Positions 8,444-19,526 are shown, numbered from the stretch's first letter. The stretch: 64,000 nucleotides of DNA from an uncultured Paracoccaceae bacterium (GCA_947487205.1 CANKVU010000007.1:1-64000); one strand, 5' to 3'. Numbers and translations are program-made. The notes: generated by a model from the letters alone, not told the origin.

Positions 8444-8854
8444 ATGTCCACCACACGATCACCCGATGCCGCCGGGGGGGCACCGCTCCGGGCGGCGTTC
8501 ACGGCCTTTCCGATCGCCTGCTTCACCCTGACGCTGCTCGGCGATCTCGCCTATTGGGCGACGGCCAACCTGATGTGGAAGAACTTCTCGGCCTGGCTCC
8601 TCTTCGCGGGGCTCGTCGGCGGCGGGCTGGCCGTCCTCGCCTGGATCGTCGCCCAGGCCGTGCGGCCGGTGCGGCCCGCCTGGATCGTGGCGGGGATCAA
8701 CGTCCTCGTCCTGGTCGCGGCGTTCCTCAATTCCCTCGTCCATGCCGGCGACGGCTGGACCGGCGTCGTGCCCTGGGGCCTCGCCCTGTCCGCCCTCACC
8801 ATCCTTCTCATGCTCGTCTCCGGCCTTCTGGGCGGGACGGCGAGCCGCCGCTAG
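8444..8854 (+). CDS. DUF2231 membrane protein
   Basis: About 136 residues with four predicted transmembrane segments (about 21-40, 50-72, 80-100, 110-130). The pattern FPIACFTLTLLGDLAYW, then FSAWLLFAGLVGGGLAVL, then LNSLVHAGDGWTGVVPWGLALS matches DUF2231 proteins, which are often encoded beside PQQ-dependent sugar (sorbosone) dehydrogenases, as here. The two genes are 12 bases apart and probably cotranscribed. Two ATGs are available (8429 and 8444); I prefer 8444 because GAGAG sits 6-10 bases before it. That ribosome site lies in the loop of a small ATGC/GCAT hairpin. Confidence 0.75.
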   Translation: MSTTRSPDAAGGAPLRAAFTAFPIACFTLTLLGDLAYWATANLMWKNFSAWLLFAGLVGGGLAVLAWIVAQAVRPVRPAWIVAGINVLVLVAAFLNSLVHAGDGWTGVVPWGLALSALTILLMLVSGLLGGTASRR

Positions 8855-8866
8855 GAGCTTTCTGCA

Positions 8867-10447
8867 ATGGCCCGTACGTTCCCGCTCGCCGGCATGTCCG
8901 CCGCCGCCGCCGGTGGCCTCATGCTTGGCGCCGCCGCCGGCGGCCTCGTCCTGATCCCCGCGCCGCTGCCGGCCCAGGAGGCCGGCGATTTCGACATCTC
9001 CAGCCAGATCGGCCCGGACCCGGTGCTGCCCGATCCCCAATTCGTGAATCTCTGGCCCGACATGAAGCTGGCCGAGGTCGTGGGCTGGCAGGACGGAGAG
9101 ACCCCCGTGGTGCCCGAGGGGTTGGAGGTGACGGCCTATGCCACCGACCTCGCCAACCCGCGCACCGTCCACACGCTGCCGAACGGCGACGTGCTGGTGG
9201 TGCAGTCGCGCGGCCCCGAGGGCGAGCCCAAGGACCGGCCCAAGGATTACATCCGCGGCTGGATCATGGCCTACGCGCACGGATTCGGCGGCGGCGCGCA
9301 GCCCGAGAGCAACATCGTCACGCTGCTGCGCGACACCGACCGCGACGGCACGGTGGACGCGCGTCACGACCTGCTGAGCGGCCTCGACAGCCCCTTCGGC
9401 GTGGCCTGGACCGACGGCACGCTCTACGTGGCCGCGACCGACGCGATCCTGACCTATCCCTACGAGCTGGGGGCGACCGAAATCACGGATCCGCCCTCCG
9501 TCCTGGCGCCGCTGCCCGGGGGGCCGATCAACCATCACTGGACCAAGGACCTCGCCCTCGGCCCCGATGGCCGGTACCTCTATGCCTCGGTCGGGTCGAA
9601 CTCGAACATCGTCGAGAACGGCATCGAGGCGGAGAAGGGCCGCGCCGCGATCTGGCAGGTCGACCGCGAGACGGGCGCCGCGCGGGTCTTTGCCTCCGGG
9701 TTGCGGAACCCCAACGGGTTGAACTTCCACCCCGAGACGGGAGAGCTCTGGACGGTGGTCAACGAACGCGACGAGCTCGGCCCGAACCTCGTCCCCGATT
9801 ACATGACCAGCGTCGAGGACGGCGCCTTCTACGGCTGGCCGTGGAGCTATTACGGCGACCACGTGGATCGCCGCGTCCATCCCCCGCGTCCCGACATGGT
9901 CGACGCCGCCATCGCGCCCGATTACGCGCTGTCGAGCCACGTCGCCGCGCTGGGGATGACCTTCTCCTACGGGACGGCCATGCCGGACCGCTATGCCCAG
10001 GGCGCCTTCGTGGGCGAGCACGGCAGCTGGAACCGGGACCGGTTCAACGGCTACAAGGTGATCTACGTCCCGTTCGAGGACGGCGCGCCCGCGGGGATGG
10101 CCCAGGACGTGGTGACCGGCTTCCTCGACGGGGACCAGGCCCGCGGCCGTCCGGTGGGCGTCGCCATCGACGGCACCGGGGCGCTTCTGGTGACCGACGA
10201 TGCGGGGAACACCGTCTGGCGGGTGGCCAGCGCCGACGGCTCCACCATCGACGACCCGGTGGGCAGCGATGGCGGCCAGGCGCCCTCGGGCGGGTCCGGC
10301 TCGGGCGGGGCCGGTCCGGATGATGCCGGTTCGGGCGGGGCCGAATCTGGCGGGGCCGGTTCGGATGGGGGCGCCGGTGGCGCGGACGATCCCACGCCCT
10401 CCCAGACCGACATCCCCGCCGCGACCACCCCCGACGCGGCGAACTGA
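8867..10447 (+). CDS. Sorbosone-dehydrogenase-like (PQQ-type beta-propeller) periplasmic protein
   Basis: A 526-residue exported protein: signal peptide at 1-36 (hydrophobic, ending LPAQ), then a six-bladed beta-propeller of the glucose/sorbosone dehydrogenase family. Family features visible are VPEGLEVTAYATDLANPRTVHTLPNGDVLVVQ, DRDGTVDARHD, HHWTKDLALGPDGRYLYASVGSNSN, GLRNPNGLNFHPETGELWTVVNERDELG and GEHGSWNRDRFNGYKV. It probably oxidises an aldose or sorbosone with PQQ and passes electrons to the respiratory chain; substrate is unknown. The last 55 or so residues are a Gly/Ser/Ala-rich low-complexity tail that most relatives lack. It follows the DUF2231 gene by 12 bases, so the two likely form an operon. 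Confidence 0.85.
   Translation: MARTFPLAGMSAAAAGGLMLGAAAGGLVLIPAPLPAQEAGDFDISSQIGPDPVLPDPQFVNLWPDMKLAEVVGWQDGETPVVPEGLEVTAYATDLANPRTVHTLPNGDVLVVQSRGPEGEPKDRPKDYIRGWIMAYAHGFGGGAQPESNIVTLLRDTDRDGTVDARHDLLSGLDSPFGVAWTDGTLYVAATDAILTYPYELGATEITDPPSVLAPLPGGPINHHWTKDLALGPDGRYLYASVGSNSNIVENGIEAEKGRAAIWQVDRETGAARVFASGLRNPNGLNFHPETGELWTVVNERDELGPNLVPDYMTSVEDGAFYGWPWSYYGDHVDRRVHPPRPDMVDAAIAPDYALSSHVAALGMTFSYGTAMPDRYAQGAFVGEHGSWNRDRFNGYKVIYVPFEDGAPAGMAQDVVTGFLDGDQARGRPVGVAIDGTGALLVTDDAGNTVWRVASADGSTIDDPVGSDGGQAPSGGSGSGGAGPDDAGSGGAESGGAGSDGGAGGADDPTPSQTDIPAATTPDAAN
10281..10395 (+). repeat. Degenerate tandem repeat encoding a GSGGAG-type tail
   Basis: The 3' end of the beta-propeller gene contains repeated units around GGTTCGGGCGGGGCCG, giving SGGSGSGGAGPDDAGSGGAE-type protein sequence. 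It reads as a flexible linker or tail and may vary in copy number by slippage. Confidence 0.6.
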
Positions 10448-10531
10448 GCGGCCGGCCCGGGGGCGGGACGGCGGCCCGCCCCGGATGAGGCCCCCGCATC
10501 GGGGGGCGGCCGTGCAATGGCGATGCGGCGT

Positions 10532-10581
10532 GGATTGTGGCGCCCGCAGGGGGGCGATTGTCCCCCCGCCGGCGCCAATCC
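10532..10581 (+). terminator. Large inverted repeat between the sugar dehydrogenase and MHYT genes
   Basis: Outer arms GGATTGTGGCGCC (10532-10544) and GGCGCCAATCC (10571-10581) enclose GGGGGG (10549-10554) and CCCCCC (10562-10567) with loop CGATTGT. This very stable hairpin is 90 bp past the dehydrogenase stop and 100 bp before the next gene. There is no T tract, so termination would be imperfect. It might equally be a leader structure of the downstream gene. The rest of this 235-bp gap shows nothing else I can name. Confidence 0.35.
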
Positions 10582-10682
10582 AGTCGTGGTAACGTTCTCC
10601 AAACCCCTCCGACCGTATCCCCGGACCCGATGGAAAGTCCGGCGGTCCGCGCGGCCCCGCCCGTCCGGGAAAGGAGGCCCGC

Positions 10683-13055
10683 ATGGAAGCGGTCATCACG
10701 TGTCTGAGTCAGCAGCACGATCGAAACCTGCTGCTCGCGGCCTGCGCGATCTGCGTGATCGGCGTCTATGCCTCCTTCGCGCTGTCGAAACATGCCGGCC
10801 GGTCGGAGGGGGCGGCCAAGGCCCGCTGGGCCGTCGTCAGCATCGTGGCCGCCGGCTGCACGGCCTGGGCGACGCACATGGTGGCGCTGCTGGCCTATCG
10901 GCCCGGGATGCCGGCCGCGTTCGACCTGGCCCTCGCCGCCCTCTCGCTCGTCACGGTGATCCTGGGGATCGGGCTGAGCATGTCCCGGGTGATCGGGACG
11001 CGGGACGCGCGGCGCCGCTTCGTCGCGGGGGCGATGCTGGGCCTGTCGATCGCGATCCTGCATTACCTGGGCCAGTTCAGCTACCGGGTGATGGGAACCG
11101 TGGCGTGGGATCCGGGCCTGGCGCTCGGATCGGTCGGGATCGGGCTGCTCCTGTCGGGGGCGGCGATGGTCGTGGCCGGGCGCAACCGCTGCCTGCGGCG
11201 CTTCGCGCCGCCGCTCCTGCTCGGATCGATCGCCGTGATCCATGCCGGCGGCATGACCGCCATGAGCCTGACCTACAATCCGTGGGTCGCGCTGCCGGCC
11301 TTCTCGGTGGCGCCGAAGGTGATCGCCCCGATCGTGGCCGGCGTGTGCCTGGGTCTGATCGCGCTGGCGGTGCTGGGCCTTCGGTTCACGCTCAAGGCGC
11401 AGGCGCAGCTGCGCCGAGACCGGGCGCGGCTGAGCGAGTTGTCGAACCTGGCGGTCGAGGGGCTGGTGGTGTGCGACGGGAATACGATCGTCATCGTCAA
11501 CGACAGCTTCGCGCGGATGGCGGGTGCCGAGAAGGGCGCCCTGATCGGCGAGAGGATCGGTGCGCTCATCCCCCGCGCGCGCCTCGCCGAGATGGTGGAG
11601 CGCGAGGAATACGACGCCGAGCTGGTCGCCCCGGGCGGCAAGCTGATCCCCGTCCGGGTGCTCCGCAGCGAGGTCAGGGTCGGCGCGCGCGACCAGGTCG
11701 TCTATGCGTTCCGCGACCAGCGCGAGCGGCTGAAGAGCGAGGCCACCATCCGGCGGCTGGCCTACAGCGATCCGCTGACCGGGCTGACGAACCGCGCCCG
11801 GTTCCTGGAAGCGCTGGCGAGCCGGGCCGCCGCGCACGGTCCCGATGCCGGGCGCTTCGCGATCCTCGCGATCGACCTCGACCGGTTCAAGAGGATCAAC
11901 GACACGTTCGGGCACCGCAACGGGGACGAGGTCCTGCGCCAGGTGGCCGGGCGGCTGCGGGCCATGGCGGGCGAGGACGACGTGGTGGCGCGCCTGGCGG
12001 GCGACGAGTTCACGGTCCTGACGGGCATGGGGCGGGGCGACCCGGCCGGGATCGCCACCGGCGTGCTGCGGGCGATGGAGGCGCCGTTCGCGATCGGCGG
12101 CCAGACGGTGGAGATCACCGCGAGCATCGGCGTCGCGGTCGCGACGGGCAATGCCGCGGATGCCGATACGCTGGTCCTCAGCGCCGATCTGGCGCTGTCT
12201 CGCGCGAAGCTTGCCGGCGGCGCGCGGATCTGCCCCTACGAGCCGGAGATGCTGGTGCATGCGCTCGATCGGGGCGAGCTGGAGCGCGACCTGCGCCGGG
12301 CCGTGACGGAGGGCGGGTTCGAGGTCCATTTCCAGCCGCTGGCCTGCGCGCGGACCGGATCCTTCGACGGTGCCGAGGCGCTGGCCCGCTGGAACCATCC
12401 ACGGCGCGGGATGATCTCGCCCGCGATCTTCATCCCGCTGGCCGAGGAGATCGGGCTGATCGGCGCGATCGGGGCCCAGGTCCTGCGCCAGGCCTGCATC
12501 GAGGCGGCCGGGTGGCCGGAGGCGACATCGCTGGCCGTCAACCTGTCGCCCGTCCAGCTGGGCGATCCGCATCTCGTGCGGGACATCACGGGCATTCTCG
12601 ACGAGGCGGGCTTTCCGGCCCGGCGGCTCGAACTGGAGATCACCGAGAGCGCCCTGCTGCACGACGACGCGCGGACCTTCGGCAACCTGCGCGACCTGCA
12701 GAGGCTGGGCATCCGGATCGCGCTCGACGATTTCGGGACCGGGTATTCGTCGTTGAGCCACTTGCGGCGGTTCCCGTTCGACAAGGTGAAGATCGACCAA
12801 TCCTTCGTGCGGCAGATCCCCGAGGACCCCACCAGCGTGGCCATCGTCCAGGCGATCGTCGCGCTGGCGGGACGGATGCGGATGCGGGTCACGATCGAGG
12901 GCGTCGAGACGCCGCGGCAGGACGCCTTCGCCCGGCGCGAGGGATGCGACCAGATCCAGGGCTACCTGATCAGCCGGCCGCTCCCGACGGCTGAGCTCGC
13001 GGCGTTCCGGGCCCTGGAGGCCGGGGAGGCGGCGGCGGCGAAACGCTCGGCGTGA
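10683..13055 (+). CDS. MHYT-GGDEF-EAL membrane protein (cyclic-di-GMP turnover)
   Basis: 790 residues. The N-terminal 250 residues form about seven transmembrane helices with MHYT-like motifs (WATHMVALLAY about 60-70, ILHYLGQFSY, IHAGGMTAM), thought to sense a diatomic gas or copper. A PAS-like segment spans about 258-345. Then a GGDEF domain (about 355-515) whose signature is AGDEF (about 439-443), and an EAL domain (about 530-780) with intact EAL in GAEALARW, plus EITESALL, LDDFGTGYSSL and KIDQSF. AGDEF can still support diguanylate cyclase activity in some proteins. The EAL residues suggest working phosphodiesterase activity. Net direction cannot be told from sequence. It is a single gene behind a large hairpin. 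Confidence 0.9.
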   Translation: MEAVITCLSQQHDRNLLLAACAICVIGVYASFALSKHAGRSEGAAKARWAVVSIVAAGCTAWATHMVALLAYRPGMPAAFDLALAALSLVTVILGIGLSMSRVIGTRDARRRFVAGAMLGLSIAILHYLGQFSYRVMGTVAWDPGLALGSVGIGLLLSGAAMVVAGRNRCLRRFAPPLLLGSIAVIHAGGMTAMSLTYNPWVALPAFSVAPKVIAPIVAGVCLGLIALAVLGLRFTLKAQAQLRRDRARLSELSNLAVEGLVVCDGNTIVIVNDSFARMAGAEKGALIGERIGALIPRARLAEMVEREEYDAELVAPGGKLIPVRVLRSEVRVGARDQVVYAFRDQRERLKSEATIRRLAYSDPLTGLTNRARFLEALASRAAAHGPDAGRFAILAIDLDRFKRINDTFGHRNGDEVLRQVAGRLRAMAGEDDVVARLAGDEFTVLTGMGRGDPAGIATGVLRAMEAPFAIGGQTVEITASIGVAVATGNAADADTLVLSADLALSRAKLAGGARICPYEPEMLVHALDRGELERDLRRAVTEGGFEVHFQPLACARTGSFDGAEALARWNHPRRGMISPAIFIPLAEEIGLIGAIGAQVLRQACIEAAGWPEATSLAVNLSPVQLGDPHLVRDITGILDEAGFPARRLELEITESALLHDDARTFGNLRDLQRLGIRIALDDFGTGYSSLSHLRRFPFDKVKIDQSFVRQIPEDPTSVAIVQAIVALAGRMRMRVTIEGVETPRQDAFARREGCDQIQGYLISRPLPTAELAAFRALEAGEAAAAKRSA

Positions 13056-13092
13056 GCGCCGGCGCCGCGCGATCCGCCCTTGCCCCGGGGAA

Positions 13093-14085
13093 TTACCGCG
13101 CCGGCACGCCGTCGCGCCATTGGTCCCAATCGGCGGCGACCGCGTCGACGAAGGCCGACCCGACCGCGTGGATGTTGGAGATCGTCTCGGCGAAGCCGCC
13201 GGCCGTTTCGCCCGGCGCGGGGTCGAGATGTTCGAGCGTCGTCTCGTCCGGGTGGCCCTGGTCGAAATTGACCGCCCCGCGCAGGCTGAGGACGCGGTCG
13301 GTCCCGTGCAGGCGGTCGATGACCTGGGCGATGGCCGCGGCCTCCATCTCGGTGATGACGTAATCGTCCGCGCCGTAGAGCTCGGTCATGTACTGCGCCT
13401 GCGCCGACAGGCCGGGCCCGTGGAAGAACGTGTCCCCGGTCATGTGCGTGCCGGTGAAGAGGAAGGGCGCGCGGCGGGCGGTCTCTTGCGGATAGCGCTC
13501 GCGGTAGGTCCGCGCGTCCTCCGAATCGGCTAGCTCCACGTCCGAGCCGATCTCGACGGCCCGCTCGACCAGGTCGGCGTTCAGCTCGTAGACGCGGATG
13601 TCCTCGTAGCCGTCCCGCGGCATGAAGAGCGGCTCGCCCGCCGGCACCTCGTCCTCCGCCCAGCGATGGCCGAGGTCGTAATCGACGAGCCAGGTTGCCC
13701 AGCTGACCGCGCCGATCGTGCCCTTGTCGGGGGGCGTGCCGGCGACCCCGGTCAGCAGGAAATAGGCGTTCGAGAAGTCGAGGGACGGATCGAGGAGGAT
13801 CGCCATCATCGACGCCGAGGAGGCGACCTTGCCCATGCCGAGGACCGAGCCGCAGATGCCGTCGTCGCTGCACCAGACCGGGTTCGCCGCGCCCCGCACC
13901 GCGTGCGGTTCGGCCTCGGCGAAGTAATCCTCGTACCATTCCTGGAACTCGCCGGCCCGGTCGCCCTGCATCTCGCCGATCTCGAACATCGACGCCACGA
14001 AGACCTTGACCTCCCGAGGGGAATCCGCGGCGGGGGCGGGCCCGGCGAGGACGATTGCGGCGAGCGCGGCGATGGGGGTCTTCAC
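13093..14085 (-). CDS. Purine nucleoside permease (NUP family)
   Basis: A 330-residue protein with an N-terminal signal peptide (MKTPIAALAAIVLAGPAPAA, starting with GTG). Mature sequence matches the NUP family: PVWCSDDGICGSVLGMGKVASSASMMA-type block, FSNAYFLLTGVAGTPP, GTIGAVSWATWLVDYDLGHR, VITEMEAAA and LRGAVNFDQGH. NUP proteins were described as nucleoside transporters in fungi but resemble nucleoside phosphorylases; this one, exported and without membrane helices, may instead bind or cleave nucleosides in the periplasm. I chose GTG at 14085 because AAGGAGA lies about 8 bases upstream; the 47-codon extension runs toward the tRNA and has no signal peptide. Function is an inference from family only. 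Confidence 0.75.
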   Translation of the reverse strand: MKTPIAALAAIVLAGPAPAADSPREVKVFVASMFEIGEMQGDRAGEFQEWYEDYFAEAEPHAVRGAANPVWCSDDGICGSVLGMGKVASSASMMAILLDPSLDFSNAYFLLTGVAGTPPDKGTIGAVSWATWLVDYDLGHRWAEDEVPAGEPLFMPRDGYEDIRVYELNADLVERAVEIGSDVELADSEDARTYRERYPQETARRAPFLFTGTHMTGDTFFHGPGLSAQAQYMTELYGADDYVITEMEAAAIAQVIDRLHGTDRVLSLRGAVNFDQGHPDETTLEHLDPAPGETAGGFAETISNIHAVGSAFVDAVAADWDQWRDGVPAR

Positions 14086-14282
14086 GGGCGGGTCTCCTTC
14101 GGGCGTGGCTGACACCGCCGCAGGGTGCCCGCTGCGAGGCGATTCTGCACGCGGGAACGCGCGGAGGATCGGTGGATCGTCCGAGGCGGAGGCGGATGCG
14201 CCGGGCGGCGCCTGTTTGCCGGGCACGGGGGCGCGGAACTCGCGCCGGATCCGGGCAACGTGGCGCCCGGACCTCGGGGGGA

Positions 14283-14368
14283 TGGTGCGGGCGGCGAGAC
14301 TTGAACTCGCACGCCGTTAAGGCACGGGAACCTAAATCCCGCGTGTCTACCGATTCCACCACGCCCGC
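14283..14368 (-). tRNA. tRNA-Leu (anticodon TAG)
   Basis: The minus strand folds into a class II tRNA: acceptor GCGGGCG/CGCCCGC, D arm GTGGAATCGGTAGACAC, anticodon stem CGGGA with loop TTTAGGT and TCCCG, a long variable arm (TGCCTTAACGGCG) and T arm with GTTCAAGTC. Anticodon is TAG, reading CUN codons. The terminal CCA is encoded (14283-14285). Confidence 0.95.
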
Positions 14369-14477
14369 AAGCCGCGACGCCCCTAGTGACGCATGACCCG
14401 GCGGCTGTCCAGCGGCCCTGCGTCGGCGGATCGCCCGGGCGCGGAGCGGCCGCGCGCCTCCCGGGCGATCCAAGGGC

Positions 14478-15227
14478 TCAGTTCAGCTCCTCGATCTCGG
14501 CGGCCTGCTCCTCGGTGAGGCCGAGGCGGTGGCGCAGGTCGTCGAGATAGGCGCGGTTGGCCGCGGTCTCGGTGTCGATCGCCGCGCAGGAGGCGAGGTA
14601 GAATTCCTCCGCCGTTTCCTGATCGTTCACCTCGGCCAGCAGGTCGTCGAGCGGCTTGGGATTGGCGATCTCGCTTTCGAGGATGCGGCGATCCTCGGCG
14701 TCGCCGCCGGCCTCGTCGATCTCCCGCACGATCCGCTCGCGCTCCGCGGTCGACAGCGCGCCGTCGGAATAGGCGGCGGTGATCATCGCGCGGATCAGGA
14801 GCAGCGCCGTTTCCTCGCTCATTTGCTCGGCGGCGCTGGCCTCCTCGGCGAGGTCGTGGTCCGCCGGGGGGGACGTGTCGGCGGAGGGTTGCGCGGCCGG
14901 ACCGCCGGTGGCGGAGGATTGGGTGGACTGGCCGCCGGTGACGCGGTTGACCACGTCCTGAACCATGCCGGCGAGGCCCCCCGACCCCGCCGATTGGGTG
15001 GCGGCGCCCCTGCCACCGGCGCGGGCCGACCCGGCGGTGGAGGATTGGCTGTCCTGGTAGGCCTTGTAGGCCATGTATCCCAGGGCCGCGAGCCCCGCCT
15101 TGCCGCCGAGCGAGCTGCGCCGGCGCCGGCCGGTCATCAGGGAGGCCGCCCCGAGGGGGCCGCGCCGCCGGCCGCGCGCGCCCATGCGGCTGGCGAGGAT
15201 GGTTCCGAGTATCCGCTTCAAACTCAT
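14478..15227 (-). CDS. DUF533 / TerB-like protein (first of two paralogues)
   Basis: 249 residues. The N-terminus is basic (MSLKRILGTILASRMGARG, RRRR) with a short hydrophobic stretch GGKAGLAALGYMAYKAY. A low-complexity Ser/Gln/Gly segment follows (about 60-125), then a C-terminal helical TerB-like domain with ALLLIRAMITAAYSDGALST, the pattern shared by DUF533 (E. coli YebE) and tellurite-resistance TerB proteins. Function unknown in the family; membrane or envelope association is plausible. Start ATG 15227 follows CGGAGATACGTC; longer frames run into the clpA terminator. A paralogue with the same architecture lies at 37478-38152. Confidence 0.8.
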   Translation of the reverse strand: MSLKRILGTILASRMGARGRRRGPLGAASLMTGRRRRSSLGGKAGLAALGYMAYKAYQDSQSSTAGSARAGGRGAATQSAGSGGLAGMVQDVVNRVTGGQSTQSSATGGPAAQPSADTSPPADHDLAEEASAAEQMSEETALLLIRAMITAAYSDGALSTAERERIVREIDEAGGDAEDRRILESEIANPKPLDDLLAEVNDQETAEEFYLASCAAIDTETAANRAYLDDLRHRLGLTEEQAAEIEELN

Positions 15228-15340
15228 GACGTATCTCCGATGTTGCCGGGCCCAACGGCGGGGCGGGTCCTGCCGTTCCGGCCGCGCCCGGCGCCGGCGG
15301 CGGACCGCCGCCCTTCGCGCGAAGGGAGGAGAGGGGGGGC

Positions 15341-15379
15341 AAAAACGAAGCGCCCCCGCAGGGGATCTGCGGGGGCGCT
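15341..15379 (-). terminator. Rho-independent terminator of clpA
   Basis: On the minus strand, 22 bases past the clpA stop: AGCGCCCCCGCA, loop GATCCCC, TGCGGGGGCGCT, then TCGTTTTTG. A perfect 12-bp stem with a T5 run. Strongest intrinsic terminator in the window. Confidence 0.9.
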
Positions 15380-15400
15380 GTCGTGTCGATCGGGGGCCGC

Positions 15401-17725
<2,325 letters not shown>

Positions 17726-17797
17726 GGGCGTGCTCCTTTATCTCTGGCGGGCGGACTTGCGTCCAAGTCCCCCGACCGTGGCCTCTCAAGAATGAAG

Positions 17798-17824
17798 CTT
17801 GGGTGTCACGGCCTGAGCTTCAAG
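17798..17824 (-). promoter_or_regulatory. Candidate RpoH (heat-shock) promoter of clpA
   Basis: Minus strand CTTGAA (17819-17824), 15-base spacer, CCCAAG (17798-17803). CTTGAA matches the heat-shock -35; the -10 is only partial. It lies about 73 bases before the clpA start codon. clpA is a typical heat-shock target. Confidence 0.3.
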
Positions 17825-17902
17825 CAATTTCTGGACCCCGCCGGTCACAAACTCCGTGAATGGGGAGGGCGGGAGACCGGTTCGCCGAAATAATCGTCCA
17901 CG

Positions 17903-18667
17903 TCAGAACGCGTCCTTCCGTGCCCTGATCTCGGCGAAGACCGTGACATCGTCGGCGCCTTTCATATCTAGACCTTCCTTCACCTGCCGCAAGGATGCCC
18001 GGAGGAACGGGTTGGTCGCCCGCTCCTCGGACAGGGTGGAGGGCACGGTGTAGCGCCCCTCGGCGCGCGCCGCCTCGATATCCGCGGCGCGGCGCTTCAG
18101 GGCCTCGTTGTCGGGCTCGATCGTCAGGGCGAAGCGGGCATTCGCGGCGGTGTATTCGTGACCCGAATAGACGACCGTGTCGTCGGGAAGGCTCGTCAGC
18201 GCGCTCAGCGTGGTCCACATCATCTCGGGCGTGCCCTCGAAGAGGCGCCCGCAGCCGAGCGCCATCAGGCTGTCGGCGGTGAAGACCGCGGCGGCGTCGG
18301 GAACGTGGAAGGCGACGTGGCCCACCGTGTGGCCGGAAGCGTCCATCACGTTCACCGCGTGGCCCTGGAACTGGAAGGCGTCGCCGTCGCCGACCTCGCG
18401 GTCGAGCTTCGGCAGGCGGTGGGCGTCGCGGCGGGCGCCGGTGACGCTGAGGCCGGGATGCGCGGATCTGAGCCCCGCCAGCCCCTCGACGTGGTCGGCG
18501 TGATGATGGGTGATCCAGACCTCGTCCAGCGACCAGCCCCGCTCGGACAGCGCCGCGACGATCGGCTCGGCCTCGGGCGCGTCGACCAGGGCGGTGCGCT
18601 CGCCCGCGCGGACGAGGAACGCGTAATTGTCACTGCGGCAGGCGACGGTGACGATCTCGATGCTCAT
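17903..18667 (-). CDS. gloB: Hydroxyacylglutathione hydrolase (glyoxalase II)
   Basis: Hydrolyses S-lactoylglutathione to lactate and glutathione, the second step of methylglyoxal detoxification. 254 residues of metallo-beta-lactamase fold: metal-binding [10 protein letters not shown] (about 53-62), [29 protein letters not shown] with the bridging Asp, [13 protein letters not shown], and the glyoxalase II C-terminal helices ending NPFLRAS. Normal length. Start ATG follows CGGGAAAATGCA. Divergent from the methyltransferase gene across 64 bp, so the two probably share a control region. Confidence 0.93.
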   Translation of the reverse strand: MSIEIVTVACRSDNYAFLVRAGERTALVDAPEAEPIVAALSERGWSLDEVWITHHHADHVEGLAGLRSAHPGLSVTGARRDAHRLPKLDREVGDGDAFQFQGHAVNVMDASGHTVGHVAFHVPDAAAVFTADSLMALGCGRLFEGTPEMMWTTLSALTSLPDDTVVYSGHEYTAANARFALTIEPDNEALKRRAADIEAARAEGRYTVPSTLSEERATNPFLRASLRQVKEGLDMKGADDVTVFAEIRARKDAF

Positions 18668-18731
18668 TGCATTTTCCCGCGATTGCGTATGGTCATGGAC
18701 GGGGACGGTAAGCCGACCGGGAGTTCCGGCA

Positions 18732-19499
18732 ATGCATATCGACGTGCGGGACCTGCGCGCCTTCTACTATCGGACGCGGCTGGGCCGGGCGGCGCAACGG
18801 GCCGTGCGCGACCAGGTCCGCGACTTCTGGCCCTCGGTCGCGGGCGAGACGGTCGTGGGGATGGGATTCGCGGTGCCGCTGCTGCGCCCGTTCCGGGCCG
18901 AGGCACGGCGCACGATCGCCCTGATGCCGGGGGCCCAGGGCGTCATGCCCTGGCCGGCCGGAGAGGACAACGTGTCGGTCCTGTGCGAGGAGACGCTGTG
19001 GCCGGTGCAGACCGGGCATGTGGACCGCCTGGTCCTGCTCCACGCGCTCGAGACATCCGAGACGCCGGGGCGGCTTTTGCAGGAATGCTACCGCACGCTG
19101 GGGCCGGGGGGGCGGGCGCTCTTCATCGTTCCCAACCGCGCCGGGCTCTGGGCCCGCAACGACCGCACCCCGTTCGGCTTCGGGCGGCCCTATTCCCTGT
19201 CCCAGCTGGAGGCGCAGCTGCGGGCCTACGATTTCGTGCCGCAGGGCCATGCCGCGGCGCTGTTCCAGCCGGTCTCCGAACGCCCGTTCTGGATGCGGGC
19301 GGGCAAGCTGATGGAGCGGACGGGCCGGTCGATCACCGGGCGCTTCGCCGGCGGGGTGCTGATGGTGGAGGCGGTCAAGCAGATCCCGGCCCGCTCCGGG
19401 GGGCTCGGGGTGCGGGAGCGCCATCCGCTGCGGGTCCTGGGCGGTGCGGGACGCCCGCTGCCGGGGGGGGCTGCGGCGCAGAGCAGTTCCCGGGCGTGA
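18732..19499 (+). CDS. Class I SAM-dependent methyltransferase-like protein
   Basis: 255 residues. Central region fits the methyltransferase fold: [56 protein letters not shown]. The usual GxGxG motif I is reduced to VVGMGFAV, so binding of SAM is likely but not certain. It belongs to the alphaproteobacterial type commonly encoded beside gloB. Substrate unknown. The C-terminal 40 residues are Gly/Ser/Arg-rich and look disordered. Start chosen at [12 protein letters not shown] with GGGAG upstream; a 35-codon extension overlaps gloB. Confidence 0.7.
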   Translation: MHIDVRDLRAFYYRTRLGRAAQRAVRDQVRDFWPSVAGETVVGMGFAVPLLRPFRAEARRTIALMPGAQGVMPWPAGEDNVSVLCEETLWPVQTGHVDRLVLLHALETSETPGRLLQECYRTLGPGGRALFIVPNRAGLWARNDRTPFGFGRPYSLSQLEAQLRAYDFVPQGHAAALFQPVSERPFWMRAGKLMERTGRSITGRFAGGVLMVEAVKQIPARSGGLGVRERHPLRVLGGAGRPLPGGAAAQSSSRA

Positions 19500-19526
19500 G
19501 TGTGGCGCAAACACTCCCTGGCGCAG

